Part shown: piece after piece, positions 1 through 7,457 of the stretch
Position numbering within the stretch: position 1 is the first letter of the stretch
How the letters are laid out: every line of letters begins with the position of its first letter
Assembly: GCA_018613055.1 (NCBI GenBank)
Contig: JAGGQZ010000014.1
Coordinates: 1 to 64,000, forward strand
From: Chryseobacterium sp. ISL-80
GTDB taxonomy: Bacteria > Bacillota > Bacilli > Bacillales > Cytobacillaceae
DNA: 64,000 nt
Direction of reading: 5' to 3'
The notes under the pieces: model-generated
Database searches by the model: none
Told to the model about the DNA's origin: nothing
Seen by the model: only the letters and a program-made list of their open reading frames with translations
Position numbers and translations under genes: made by a program

Positions 1-136
1 CTTCATTACAGGAATGCTGCCTCTTTAGCTCAATAAATCGGTTAATCCCTCCTGGATCAACTCACCTACTAGTTTAGTACATTTGTTTACATACTTTTTT
101 CAATAACATAGCTGGATAATAGTCAAAACCATAATA

Positions 137-166
137 TTGACATATCGAAAAAAATCGATATATAAT
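137..166 (+). promoter_or_regulatory. SigA-type promoter with internal operator palindrome
   Basis: A -35 TTGACA (137-142) and a perfect -10 TATAAT (161-166) are separated by 18 bases. The spacer is a perfect inverted repeat, TATCGA-N6-TCGATA (143-160). A repressor dimer bound there would block polymerase, so ArsR autorepression is the natural reading. The start codon at 174 is only 8 bases beyond the -10, which predicts a leaderless mRNA. Confidence 0.7.
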
Positions 167-173
167 GTGAAAC

Positions 174-488
174 ATGGAACCAATCGATATTTTTAAGGCG
201 TTATCAAACGAAACTAGACTTAATATTTTGCAGTGGTTGAAGGAACCCGAGAAGCATTTCCCTAAACAAGGCGCTCACCTGCCAAAGGAGGTAAGCTATA
301 AAGGCGGAGTATGTGTAGGGGATATACAAGAAAAGGCTAAAGCTTCTCAATCTACGGTTTCCCACTACTTAAATATGATGCAAAAAGCCGGTCTACTTGA
401 ATCCGTTCGGCATGGTCAGTGGACTTATTATAGAAGGAATGAAGAAGTTATTCGTCGGTTTGCTGAATATTTTAAAACAGAAATCTAA
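174..488 (+). CDS. ArsR-family winged-helix repressor
   Basis: This is a 104-residue ArsR/SmtB-type DNA-binding protein. The N-terminus has the family opening (DIFKALSNETRLNIL), and residues about 50-85 form the helix-turn-helix (KASQSTVSHYLNMMQKAGLL) followed by the wing. There is one Cys (in GGVCVGD) and no clear CxC metal site, so the inducer may not be a metal. It precedes two small exporter genes that read the same way and very probably controls them and itself. No ribosome-binding site precedes the ATG; the promoter -10 is 8 bases away, so translation is probably leaderless. Confidence 0.88.
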   Translation: MEPIDIFKALSNETRLNILQWLKEPEKHFPKQGAHLPKEVSYKGGVCVGDIQEKAKASQSTVSHYLNMMQKAGLLESVRHGQWTYYRRNEEVIRRFAEYFKTEI

Positions 489-514
489 ATTTAATGATTT
501 CTGTTTTTTATAAA

Positions 515-541
515 ACCATATATCGATTATTCTAGATATTT
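515..541 (+). promoter_or_regulatory. Possible second ArsR half-site
   Basis: The gap before the first exporter gene contains ATATCGA-N6-TAGATAT (about 519-538). It resembles the palindrome in the arsR promoter but has one imperfect arm. It may be a second, weaker binding site for the upstream ArsR protein. Confidence 0.35.
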
Positions 542-571
542 AAATATAGAAAACTTAGGGGGATTTATTAA

Positions 572-1000
572 ATGCGTTACTTCTCATATCTATTAGCGTT
601 ATTAGCTGGTGCCGCACTAAGCTTTGAAGGAGCTATCTATGGTGAACTTGGGAAAACAATAGGTCAGATAGAAACAAGTTTTTACAACTTTTTTATGGGA
701 TCCATAATCATGGTGCTATTATGGATATTCTTCGGGAAAGGTAAGCTTTCATACGTTGTAGAAGCCCCCAAATGGTCACTTCTTGGCGGGGTTTTAGGGG
801 TAGTTTATTTAACATCGATTGTGGTTAGTGTTCCTTTTGTTGGTGTTGGGATAACCATGATTGCAGTAATAATTGGTCAGCTAATAATGAGTATGGTTAT
901 TGAACATTATGGTTGGATGGGCAGCAAGAAAACTACAATCAATAGAGAAAAAATATACGCAGTCATTTCAATGATGATAGCACTTATTTTAGTTAACTAG
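572..1000 (+). CDS. DMT-superfamily small transporter (DUF606/YdcZ type), first of pair
   Basis: A 142-residue, very hydrophobic protein with four or five predicted membrane helices. It matches the DUF606 (EamA/DMT-like) family of small exporters by size, by the GxxxxFEGAIYGELGK opening and by the repeated pattern FFGKGK...PKW.LLGG.LG. The start ATG follows a good GGGGG site by 8 bases. The next gene starts 11 bases after the stop and encodes a homologue with the same internal motifs, so the two probably form a hetero-oligomeric exporter, as paired small multidrug transporters do. The substrate is unknown. An ArsR regulator lies immediately upstream. Confidence 0.8.
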   Translation: MRYFSYLLALLAGAALSFEGAIYGELGKTIGQIETSFYNFFMGSIIMVLLWIFFGKGKLSYVVEAPKWSLLGGVLGVVYLTSIVVSVPFVGVGITMIAVIIGQLIMSMVIEHYGWMGSKKTTINREKIYAVISMMIALILVN

Positions 1001-1011
1001 GGGGATTAAAT

Positions 1012-1485
1012 ATGGGTATTATAATGATTCTATTTACATTTTTCGGCGGGATTACTCTTAGCGCCCAATCGTCTATTAATGGTACATTAAGTCGAAAAGC
1101 AGGAACACTTGAAACTACATTATTAACCTTTCTAACTGGGACAATGTTCTTAGCCATTTCCATTCTTTTTTTTGGTAAAGGAAATGTGCTTGGAATTTTA
1201 GAAGTACCTAAATGGCAATTAAGTGCAGCGTTTTTAGGCACATTATACTTACTTCTCACTGTTATGGCGGTACCAAGAATTGGTGTTATCGCAACCAATA
1301 TTGCTGGTATAGCTGGACAGCTTGTAATCGGTGTCCTTATTGATCATTTCGGGTGGTTTAATAGTATGGTAATATCCCTAGATATGAAACGGGCATTTGC
1401 TTTACTATTCATGCTTATTGCCCTTTATTTTATCTATAAAGGAAATAAACGCTCAAGTGAAGAAACTAATGCACAGCATATTTAA
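1012..1485 (+). CDS. DMT-superfamily small transporter (DUF606/YdcZ type), second of pair
   Basis: A 157-residue integral membrane protein homologous to the preceding gene product. It shares the G.L..A.QSSINGTLS, FFGKGN.LG.LEVPKWQL and IAGQL.IGVLIDHFGWF blocks and has four to five hydrophobic helices. It ends in a short charged cytoplasmic tail (about residues 145-157). It is translated from a GGGGG site just after the stop of the first gene. The pair looks like a duplicated, heterodimeric exporter under ArsR control. A stem-loop terminator follows the stop codon. Confidence 0.8.
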   Translation: MGIIMILFTFFGGITLSAQSSINGTLSRKAGTLETTLLTFLTGTMFLAISILFFGKGNVLGILEVPKWQLSAAFLGTLYLLLTVMAVPRIGVIATNIAGIAGQLVIGVLIDHFGWFNSMVISLDMKRAFALLFMLIALYFIYKGNKRSSEETNAQHI

Positions 1486-1496
1486 TTAATATATAG

Positions 1497-1533
1497 CGCT
1501 GCAATCTATAAAATAATGGTTGCAGCGTTTTTT
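1497..1533 (+). terminator. Rho-independent terminator of the ArsR/DMT operon
   Basis: CGCTGCAA (1497-1504) pairs with TTGCAGCG (1520-1527) and is followed by six T residues. It lies 12 bases after the second transporter stop. Confidence 0.85.
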
Positions 1534-1591
1534 ATTAGTGGTTAAAAATATTCTTTTTCAACTCCTCGTTATCTCAATAAGAAATTCAACC

Positions 1592-1627
1592 AAAAAAGGC
1601 CGTTAATCCTTCATAGATTAACAGGCC
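1592..1627 (-). terminator. Rho-independent terminator of the PAS-STAS gene
   Basis: On the minus strand, GGCCTGTTAATC pairs with GATTAACGGCC across a 7-base loop and is followed by a six-T run. It lies about 35 bases past the stop of the PAS-STAS gene. Confidence 0.8.
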
Positions 1628-1661
1628 CGCAAGTTCATGCAATAGAACTTTGAACAATATC

Positions 1662-2423
1662 TTACTTAGTATTATTTACTCCTAAAAAGGTCAAGGCGTC
1701 CTTAACATTGGAAAAAGTACTTATGTTTTTTAAGTTGAGGCCAATGTTAACTGCTTCTTCAGCTAATTTGGGTCTTATCCCTGTTAAAAAACACTTAACT
1801 CCGATTAAATTTAGTACACTATTAATTTTAAATAGTGAGTCAATCACTAAAGTATCAATTTTATAAATCCCTGAACAATCTAAAATTAAACTGTGTACCT
1901 CTTTTTCCTGAACATTGACCGGTACTAATTCTAAGAGTTGTTGTGCCCTATCCTGATTTATTGCACCTACTAAAGGAAGTACAGCAATGCCTTCTAATAG
2001 GGGTACAATATTGGACGCTAGCTCATTTATTTGTTTATTCATTTCATTTTGGACTTTTTCTTGTTGTTTTCTCTCCGTGATGTCTTTTACATAAGTTTGA
2101 ATGGCTTTTGTTTCCCCAATCTTAATAGGGTGACAATATAATTCTACTTCAACGGATGTTCCATCCATTCTATATATTGTTTCCTCAATAAGCTCGGCGG
2201 GTTCACTATAAGCCCCCGATATTCTTTTTGTAATTGCGGGTTTAGATGTATCTTTAAAGATATCCAGCGGACTTGCCCCAACTAACTCTTTACTTGAGGC
2301 TCTGAAAAATTTTCCAGCTGCTTCATTTACATATATGATCTTCAGTTGCGAATGAACAATTAGTGGGTCCAGTGCATATTCAATTACTTCCTTGTAATTT
2401 ATACCTTCAATATTCTCACTCAT
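1662..2423 (-). CDS. PAS-STAS signalling protein (RsbR/YtvA-like layout)
   Basis: A PAS domain (about residues 12-115, with the VKDITERKQQ exit motif typical of PAS/PAC) is joined by a short coiled linker to a C-terminal STAS domain (about 145-250: VNVQEKEVHSLILDCSGI, LNLIGVKCFLTGIRP). STAS proteins of this kind act in stressosome or partner-switching control of sigma factors. The PAS half lacks the NCRFLQ motif of flavin-binding LOV proteins, so this is not a YtvA blue-light receptor. The start is uncertain: the ATG at 2423 (MSENIEG) and a GTG at 2432 are both possible, because a 13-base duplication separates a good AGGGAG site from the coding region. Confidence 0.75.
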   Translation of the reverse strand: MSENIEGINYKEVIEYALDPLIVHSQLKIIYVNEAAGKFFRASSKELVGASPLDIFKDTSKPAITKRISGAYSEPAELIEETIYRMDGTSVEVELYCHPIKIGETKAIQTYVKDITERKQQEKVQNEMNKQINELASNIVPLLEGIAVLPLVGAINQDRAQQLLELVPVNVQEKEVHSLILDCSGIYKIDTLVIDSLFKINSVLNLIGVKCFLTGIRPKLAEEAVNIGLNLKNISTFSNVKDALTFLGVNNTK

Positions 2424-2532
2424 TACTTTCACTTATTACTTTCACTCCCTAAATAAAGGGTAAATCATTCTATCTTTATATACAAGGAGAAGCACTTATC
2501 AGTAATAATGGTTAATACATGCCCTACAAAAC

Positions 2533-2565
2533 AAAAGACCAAATCGCCATTATAGCAATTTGGTC
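2533..2565 (-). terminator. Terminator of the WYL/DUF4236 operon
   Basis: On the minus strand, GACCAAATTGC pairs with GCGATTTGGTC around a 7-base loop and is followed by TTTTGTTTTG. It lies about 50 bases past the stop of the WYL gene. Confidence 0.7.
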
Positions 2566-2617
2566 CACGAAACTAATAACATATTTTTTTTAAAACCGCT
2601 ACTCGAAAACGCAGGTG

Positions 2618-3634
2618 CTACTGATACACTTTATAAAACTTTTCAACCTCTTCTTTTATCCTGTCCACGAGTGTTGGCGGGGTCATGACCTTAGCATCGC
2701 TGCCCCAGGTCATCAGCCACCTGACGAGTCCGTCGCTGATGATGGCCTGGGTGGAGATTCGGAATTTATCGTTTCCGACCGGGCGGATGTTCACTCCGCG
2801 CCCGAACCGGTCAATCACGACATTGATTAAATCCGCGTTAAACTCGATCTCGACCAGCGCTTCTTCCCCGGAATACATATGAAACAATTTTTCAGTGTAC
2901 TTTGAGACATCGAACCCCGGATCACGCAAAAAGGTTTCCTCCAGGGCCGCCACCTCTCTCATCCGGTCAACACGGTAATGGCGGATTTCCTCTGTAGGCA
3001 AATACTCACCAATCAGATAATAAAAATTATTATGCCACACCAATGCATATGGCTTTAGCTGATAAAAATTGCCTTTATTACTCAGCTTGAATTTCTTTTC
3101 CAGGTTATATCGTCCATATTTGAACTGGATATAACGGTTTTCAAGAATCGCCGTGTGGAGCATATGAATGGAATACTTGATTTTCGTATTCTCATTCTTG
3201 GAATTCTCGGATAAAACAATCCGATTCCCCAGCTGCTTGGCCTGATGGATGCTTGTCAGCTGCTTGATTTTATCCACCAGATCTTCGGTTTCCTTAGTGG
3301 AGATAAATTTTGCAGACGAAACGGCATCGATCAGCAATCGCAACTCATGGATTTCAAATAAACGCTGCTGGTGGCTGTAGAACTTCTCCACCCCGTCTTT
3401 CTCCTGGTTTACCGTTACATCAAATAAATCCGACTCCTCCAACTCCTTCAAATCATCACGAATCGCCTTCTTTCCGGCATGAATCTTGTACTCTTCGTAA
3501 AAAAGATCCAAAATCCCATCCAATTTAAATTGATTTTCTTCATCTGTATGCTTTCTTAGCACTTCCTGTAATTTAATCAGCCGTTGTTTGGAGGAAAGTT
3601 TAGTCGTAACATCATCAACCTGTTTTGTACTCAA
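2618..3634 (-). CDS. WYL-domain transcriptional regulator
   Basis: A WYL-domain regulator of about 338 residues. The N-terminal part carries a winged helix (LDGILDLFYEEYKIHAGKKAIRDDLKEL). The central WYL core is clear (IQFKYGRYNLEKK...LKPYALVWHNNFYYLIGEY...HYRVDRM), and the C-terminal WCX extension follows (ALVEIEFNADLINVVIDRFG...RWLMTWGSDAKVM). Such proteins sense nucleic-acid-like or nucleotide ligands. The likely start is a TTG at 3634, preceded by AGGGAGAGGGG; the frame is open upstream to a TTG at 3682 that overlaps the stop of the DUF4236 gene. Either way the two genes are co-transcribed. Confidence 0.82.
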   Translation of the reverse strand: MSTKQVDDVTTKLSSKQRLIKLQEVLRKHTDEENQFKLDGILDLFYEEYKIHAGKKAIRDDLKELEESDLFDVTVNQEKDGVEKFYSHQQRLFEIHELRLLIDAVSSAKFISTKETEDLVDKIKQLTSIHQAKQLGNRIVLSENSKNENTKIKYSIHMLHTAILENRYIQFKYGRYNLEKKFKLSNKGNFYQLKPYALVWHNNFYYLIGEYLPTEEIRHYRVDRMREVAALEETFLRDPGFDVSKYTEKLFHMYSGEEALVEIEFNADLINVVIDRFGRGVNIRPVGNDKFRISTQAIISDGLVRWLMTWGSDAKVMTPPTLVDRIKEEVEKFYKVYQ

Positions 3635-3678
3635 TGATCCCCTCTCCCTTATCGTTTTCTCTCTTGCGGTTCTCCCAT

Positions 3679-4773
3679 TCAATCCAGAATCTCCTTCACC
3701 TCTTCAAACCCCTTCGTCTTCTTAAAATTCATCTGATGCTCGAAGTTTTTCAATGCATCTGATGGATCGAGATTCGTAAAATTCAGGTGTTTCAGGGTTG
3801 GTTTGTCGTATTTTACAGAGAGGATCGCGCCTTTATCTTCATGCCCTGTTGCTGTATTTAGCCGCTCTTCATAGGCATGGACAAACACATGCTGAACTGG
3901 TAAAAGCGCGAACAGATCTCTGGCAATCCGGAGTGCACAGCTGCAGACATAATCTTGATAAAGATCATAGTACGTCGTTTTCGTCAGATTTTTCTCGGAC
4001 AGTTTTCCTGTCTTCGTCAATGACAGCGCCTTTTCCGGAACGGCGTCCTTAGCATTGACATCAAAAGACACATGGATGAGATCAGGTTGATCTGTCCCGA
4101 ACTCAAAGCCGCTCCCAAACTCCACCAACTCATCCAGCGGCCTGAACTCGTCAATCACCTCAAAGTAAGCATCCACGTCCTTTTCCAATATCCTCTTGGA
4201 GACATCGTGCATATACTTCCACTCATTCATAAGCTCTTGATCCTTTTGGATCGCTGCCTGGACTTCCTCTTCCAGTTTCCGCTTTTTCGCTTCATCCCTT
4301 TTAAAAAGACGATCAAAAAAGCCTGGCTGATAACGCTGCAGCTGCTCCCTGGCCTGTCGCTCATTTTGCCCTGCCTGCCCTTCCTCGAAAGGAGCCTTCC
4401 TGCTATACACCTCGTCCCAATCCACTTCATCATCACACTCATGATGAATGGAACGGATTTGGTCCAGGCGATTTTCATATAACTCCACCTGCAGCCGTGC
4501 ATACTCCTGCTCCTGCAGCTTCTGTCGGTCCCTTTCAAGTCGCGCCAGTTCATTCCGCCTCTTATAAGCATCCCTCTTATAAGACCTGGAACTCGAAGTC
4601 GACGAATAGGAAATCCCACTGCCCGGAATCCCCACGGTCGACGTCTTTCTCCCACTGCTATGGACCGAATACCGCAATCCTCTCCCGCCGACACTCATCC
4701 CGACACCACTTTTGCCAACATTCACCCTGACTCCCGGCGCCACTTTGAAACTCTTGCGAAAACGCAACCCCAT
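3679..4773 (-). CDS. DUF4236 domain protein with coiled-coil middle
   Basis: The first 60 residues are a textbook DUF4236 domain (MGLRFRKSFKVAPGVRVN, then GKSGVGMSVGGRGLR). A basic, Arg/Glu-rich helical segment follows (about residues 75-190), and then a C-terminal domain of unknown fold (about 200-364). The function of DUF4236 is not established. The stop overlaps the start region of the WYL regulator, so the two form a two-gene operon. The ATG at 4773 fits the family N-terminus; an in-frame TTG at 4779 sits better spaced from AAAGGAG. Confidence 0.75.
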   Translation of the reverse strand: MGLRFRKSFKVAPGVRVNVGKSGVGMSVGGRGLRYSVHSSGRKTSTVGIPGSGISYSSTSSSRSYKRDAYKRRNELARLERDRQKLQEQEYARLQVELYENRLDQIRSIHHECDDEVDWDEVYSRKAPFEEGQAGQNERQAREQLQRYQPGFFDRLFKRDEAKKRKLEEEVQAAIQKDQELMNEWKYMHDVSKRILEKDVDAYFEVIDEFRPLDELVEFGSGFEFGTDQPDLIHVSFDVNAKDAVPEKALSLTKTGKLSEKNLTKTTYYDLYQDYVCSCALRIARDLFALLPVQHVFVHAYEERLNTATGHEDKGAILSVKYDKPTLKHLNFTNLDPSDALKNFEHQMNFKKTKGFEEVKEILD

Positions 4774-4991
4774 ATTCAAACCCGCTCCTTTGTTAGTCCT
4801 GTTAGTAAAAGAATACCATAGTGCTAGATGATTTTTTACATTTCACTTCCAATCAGAGGGATTCATCTAAAAGGGTCGGTCAATAACCGTGCCGCGTTCA
4901 TTTTGTTCTGAGGCTTCCATGGGTAACCCTTTAAATACAGCAGTCAATGAGTCAAAATACAGCCCTATAAAAAGTTTATCAGGTGGGTTTC

Positions 4992-5101
4992 AGCGAAAAT
5001 CAACAGTTTATTCGCTAAAATTTATATTTGTTCGAGAAAACGATACATTTATTCGCTAAAAAACCTTTTTATTCGCAAAAACGGTGCGTTTATTCGCAAA
5101 C
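4992..5101. repeat. Imperfect tandem repeats of about 20-22 bp (TTTATTCGC units)
   Basis: Five consecutive units of about 20-22 bases share the core TTTATTCGCNAAAA (one unit reads TTGTTCGAGAAAA). The array fills the gap between the DUF4236 gene and the oxidoreductase terminator. No gene is seen in 4780-5136. The array is AT-rich and its function is unknown. Confidence 0.7.
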
Positions 5102-5136
5102 TGGAAATTTTGAGTGTTTTTTTCCAGTTCAAACAC

Positions 5137-5175
5137 ACAAAATGAAGCACAGGAAAATCCTGTGCTTCATTTTTT
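5137..5175. terminator. Bidirectional Rho-independent terminator
   Basis: AATGAAGCACAGGA (5141-5154) pairs perfectly with TCCTGTGCTTCATT (5158-5171) over a three-base loop, with A and T runs on both sides. It terminates the oxidoreductase gene read on the minus strand. Confidence 0.85.
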
Positions 5176-5182
5176 GACCCTA

Positions 5183-6172
5183 TCACTCACCCGGATATTT
5201 CAATCCCCATTGCCCACGGATTTCATCCATCAGTTTCATGATTTTCAAAGATTCATCCAGCGGAACGACCGGGCTTTCTACCAGTCCCTGGTTCAGGCAT
5301 CGGCCTACTTCTTCTATTTCAAACGCATAACCGGCCGATTGCCGGTCATCATTGAAGGTCTCTGCTACCTCGCCATTTTTATATAAGAAGGCTAATTTGG
5401 CACTGTGGAAAGATGGAATTCGAATATAACCCTCTGTTCCCAGTATGTATGCTTCGTTCGTTAAATCAACGCGAAAGGCTCCATTAAGGGTGGCGGTTTT
5501 TCCAGCAGGATAGGACATGAGAATCGAAAACTGTTCATCGACACCGGTTTCGCCAATATGAGCCGTACTCAAGATTTTCTCCGGCTTTGTTCCAAGGATC
5601 ATGGTTGCAAAGGTTACAGGATAAATCCCTACATCAAGCAAGGCTCCTCCTCCAAGGGCCGGATTCAGCAATCTCCCCTCAGGATTCCACGGCGCACGGA
5701 AACCAAAATCGGCTTTCACTAACATAACTTCGCCGATTTCCCCACGGTCAATCCATTCTCTCACCTTCAAAATCGGCGGCAGGAACTTTGTCCACATTGC
5801 CTCCATCAAGAAAAGCTTTTGCTCCCTGGCAAACTGGATGACTTCTTCCAGATCTCTGCTATTGATGGTAAAAGGCTTCTCGCAAAGCACAGCCTTGCCG
5901 GCACGAAGGCACGCTAGTACATTTTCTTTGTGAAAAGGATGTGGCGTCGCAACATAAATGGCATCGACATCAGGATCCTGAACCAGTTCTTCGTAGCTTC
6001 CATAAGCCCGGGAAACTCCATGCTCCTCCGCAAACTTTTCCGCACTCTCTTTCGTACGAGAACCAACTGCAAGCTTCTCGGTATTCTTAGCAAACTCCAA
6101 GTCCCTCGCAAAAGCACCTGCGATTCCACCTGTGCCTAAAATTCCCCACTTGATCACTTTTTCGCCCATCAT
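5183..6172 (-). CDS. Gfo/Idh/MocA-family NAD(P)-dependent oxidoreductase
   Basis: A 329-residue dehydrogenase. The Rossmann fold with GILGTGGIAGAFA is at the N-terminus, and the conserved EKPF motif (AVLCEKPFTIN) follows near residue 100. The C-terminal alpha/beta substrate domain contains GGGALLDVGIYPV. Members oxidise or reduce sugars, polyols or trans-dihydrodiols; the substrate here cannot be told. The ATG at 6172 lies 6 bases after AGGAG, which decides it over an in-frame ATG at 6208. The gene stands alone, with a strong terminator after it. Confidence 0.85.
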   Translation of the reverse strand: MMGEKVIKWGILGTGGIAGAFARDLEFAKNTEKLAVGSRTKESAEKFAEEHGVSRAYGSYEELVQDPDVDAIYVATPHPFHKENVLACLRAGKAVLCEKPFTINSRDLEEVIQFAREQKLFLMEAMWTKFLPPILKVREWIDRGEIGEVMLVKADFGFRAPWNPEGRLLNPALGGGALLDVGIYPVTFATMILGTKPEKILSTAHIGETGVDEQFSILMSYPAGKTATLNGAFRVDLTNEAYILGTEGYIRIPSFHSAKLAFLYKNGEVAETFNDDRQSAGYAFEIEEVGRCLNQGLVESPVVPLDESLKIMKLMDEIRGQWGLKYPGE

Positions 6173-6348
6173 TTCCAACTCCTTAAAAAGTAGTCTTATA
6201 GAAAACAAGCCTTGTTAGTCTATTATACTATTAATGGACATAGGGACAGGTGCTGCTGCCCCCTAATGTGCCATTTTCAGAAAAAGTGCTTACCATTTGA
6301 AATAACGTTACAATAGATTTAAATTAAACACGAAATGGCGGAGCAGAA

Positions 6349-7023
6349 ATGAATCAATATGTAGAAGCGTTATATCATGCGGCATCAGCACACCGGAATG
6401 AGGAAGAAGCAGTCAGGCTGTCCAATTACATGCGGAATCAGTTCAGCTTTATTGGTTTGAGAGCGCCGCAGCTGAAAGAGGTATTCAAGCAGCATGTGAA
6501 GAATCATGGCTTGCCAGCGAAAGAAGACTTACACAAGGTCATCACTTCCCTATGGGACCTGGAAGAAAGAGAGATGCAGATTGCTGGTCTTTACTTGCTA
6601 GATTTAATGAAGAAACAGTTCACCGAAGAGGATCTTTCCCTGTTAGAATACATCATCACGACCAAGCCATGGTGGGACACGATCGACCATATTGCGAAAA
6701 AACATTTTGGATATTATCTTGAAAAGTTCCCGCATGCCAGGCAGCTCATCGTCGACAATTGGATTGCCTCCGAGAACATCTGGCTGATCCGCTCATGTAT
6801 CTTGTTCCAACTGGGATACAAAGAAAAAACAGACGTGGCGATGCTAGAGGATATCATCTCAAGAACCTGCCACACCAAAGAATTTTTCATCAATAAAGCA
6901 ATCGGCTGGGCATTAAGGGAGTACGCTAAACAAGACCCGGAGAAAGTTATTGAAATAACCAATACATACCCGCTGTCAAACTTGAGCCGGAGAGAAGCAT
7001 TGAAGCATTTGAAGGTAGATTAA
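6349..7023 (+). CDS. AlkD-like DNA alkylation repair protein
   Basis: A 224-residue all-helical HEAT-like-repeat protein of the AlkC/AlkD DNA glycosylase family, which excises alkylated bases (3-methyladenine, 7-methylguanine) without flipping them. The aromatic/acidic signature is present: TKPWWDTIDHIAKKHFG near residues 105-120, ENIWLIRSCILFQL near 145, and the C-terminal KAIGWALREYAKQDPEKV motif. The length matches the family. The ATG follows GGCGGAG. No operon partner is evident. Confidence 0.88.
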   Translation: MNQYVEALYHAASAHRNEEEAVRLSNYMRNQFSFIGLRAPQLKEVFKQHVKNHGLPAKEDLHKVITSLWDLEEREMQIAGLYLLDLMKKQFTEEDLSLLEYIITTKPWWDTIDHIAKKHFGYYLEKFPHARQLIVDNWIASENIWLIRSCILFQLGYKEKTDVAMLEDIISRTCHTKEFFINKAIGWALREYAKQDPEKVIEITNTYPLSNLSRREALKHLKVD

Positions 7024-7115
7024 TTAGAGAGAAACGCTGAAACATATGAGGATAGAGTACCTAGAGAGAAGCGTCGAACATAGAAAGATAGATGAATTAG
7101 GAAGCTGGGGGATTC

Positions 7116-7409
7116 ATGAAAAAAGCAATTCTGTTGATGGTATTTTGCTTCCTCATCATTTTTTCCGTCATTGCACAGATATCTGATCGATTCATTTACT
7201 GGCTGAGCCCAAACGCACTTTCTCTTATAGACGAAAGAATGACCTATACGTTTGTGCCTGTGCTGATCAATTTCTTCATTGTATTTTTACTGTGGAAAAT
7301 AAGAGTTTCGAAGTCTCTTTTCAATTTGTCTTTAATCATCAACGTTATTTTTTTCTTGTTTTATTTTTATTATCAATATGGAGATACGGGCCTTGGAATA
7401 ACAAGATAA
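7116..7409 (+). CDS. Small three-helix membrane protein, unknown
   Basis: A 97-residue protein with a signal-like first helix (residues 4-24) and two further hydrophobic segments (about 44-62 and 68-88). It is translated from a strong GGGGG site 5 bases ahead of the ATG. I recognise no family. A hairpin that can terminate transcription in both directions follows it. The gap between the AlkD-like gene and this one carries a partly repeated sequence (TAGAGAGAAACGCTGAA / TAGAGAGAAGCGTCGAA). Confidence 0.5.
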   Translation: MKKAILLMVFCFLIIFSVIAQISDRFIYWLSPNALSLIDERMTYTFVPVLINFFIVFLLWKIRVSKSLFNLSLIINVIFFLFYFYYQYGDTGLGITR

Positions 7410-7418
7410 CGTAAAAAG

Positions 7419-7452
7419 GGAGCATAGGGGGTACGTCCCCCATGCTCCCTAT
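7419..7452. terminator. Palindromic bidirectional terminator (GGGAGCAT family)
   Basis: GGGAGCAT-AGGGGG pairs with CCCCC-ATGCTCCC around TACGT. It sits between two convergent genes. Similar palindromes with the core AGGGTA-CGTCCC recur near 39.1, 53.9 and 60.4 kb. Confidence 0.75.
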
Positions 7453-7457
7453 TCAAA

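Noticed and set aside
1-136. A possible gene end or start at the left window edge
   Set aside because: AGGAGGGATTAAC occurs on the minus strand, but no open frame follows toward the edge; I see no gene in the first 136 bases.
993-1298. Minus-strand open frame of 101 codons over the second DMT gene
   Set aside because: It lies wholly within a well-supported plus-strand gene, lacks a ribosome site, and its product has no recognisable features.
2615-2882. Plus-strand frames within the WYL gene
   Set aside because: Shadows of the minus-strand coding sequence with no ribosome sites.
4072-4482. Plus-strand 136-codon frame over the DUF4236 gene
   Set aside because: Leu/Ile-rich shadow of a Lys/Glu-rich coding strand; no start signal.
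4992-5101. CRISPR array
   Set aside because: The repeats are imperfect, about 20 bp long and have no unique spacers of regular length, and no cas genes are present.
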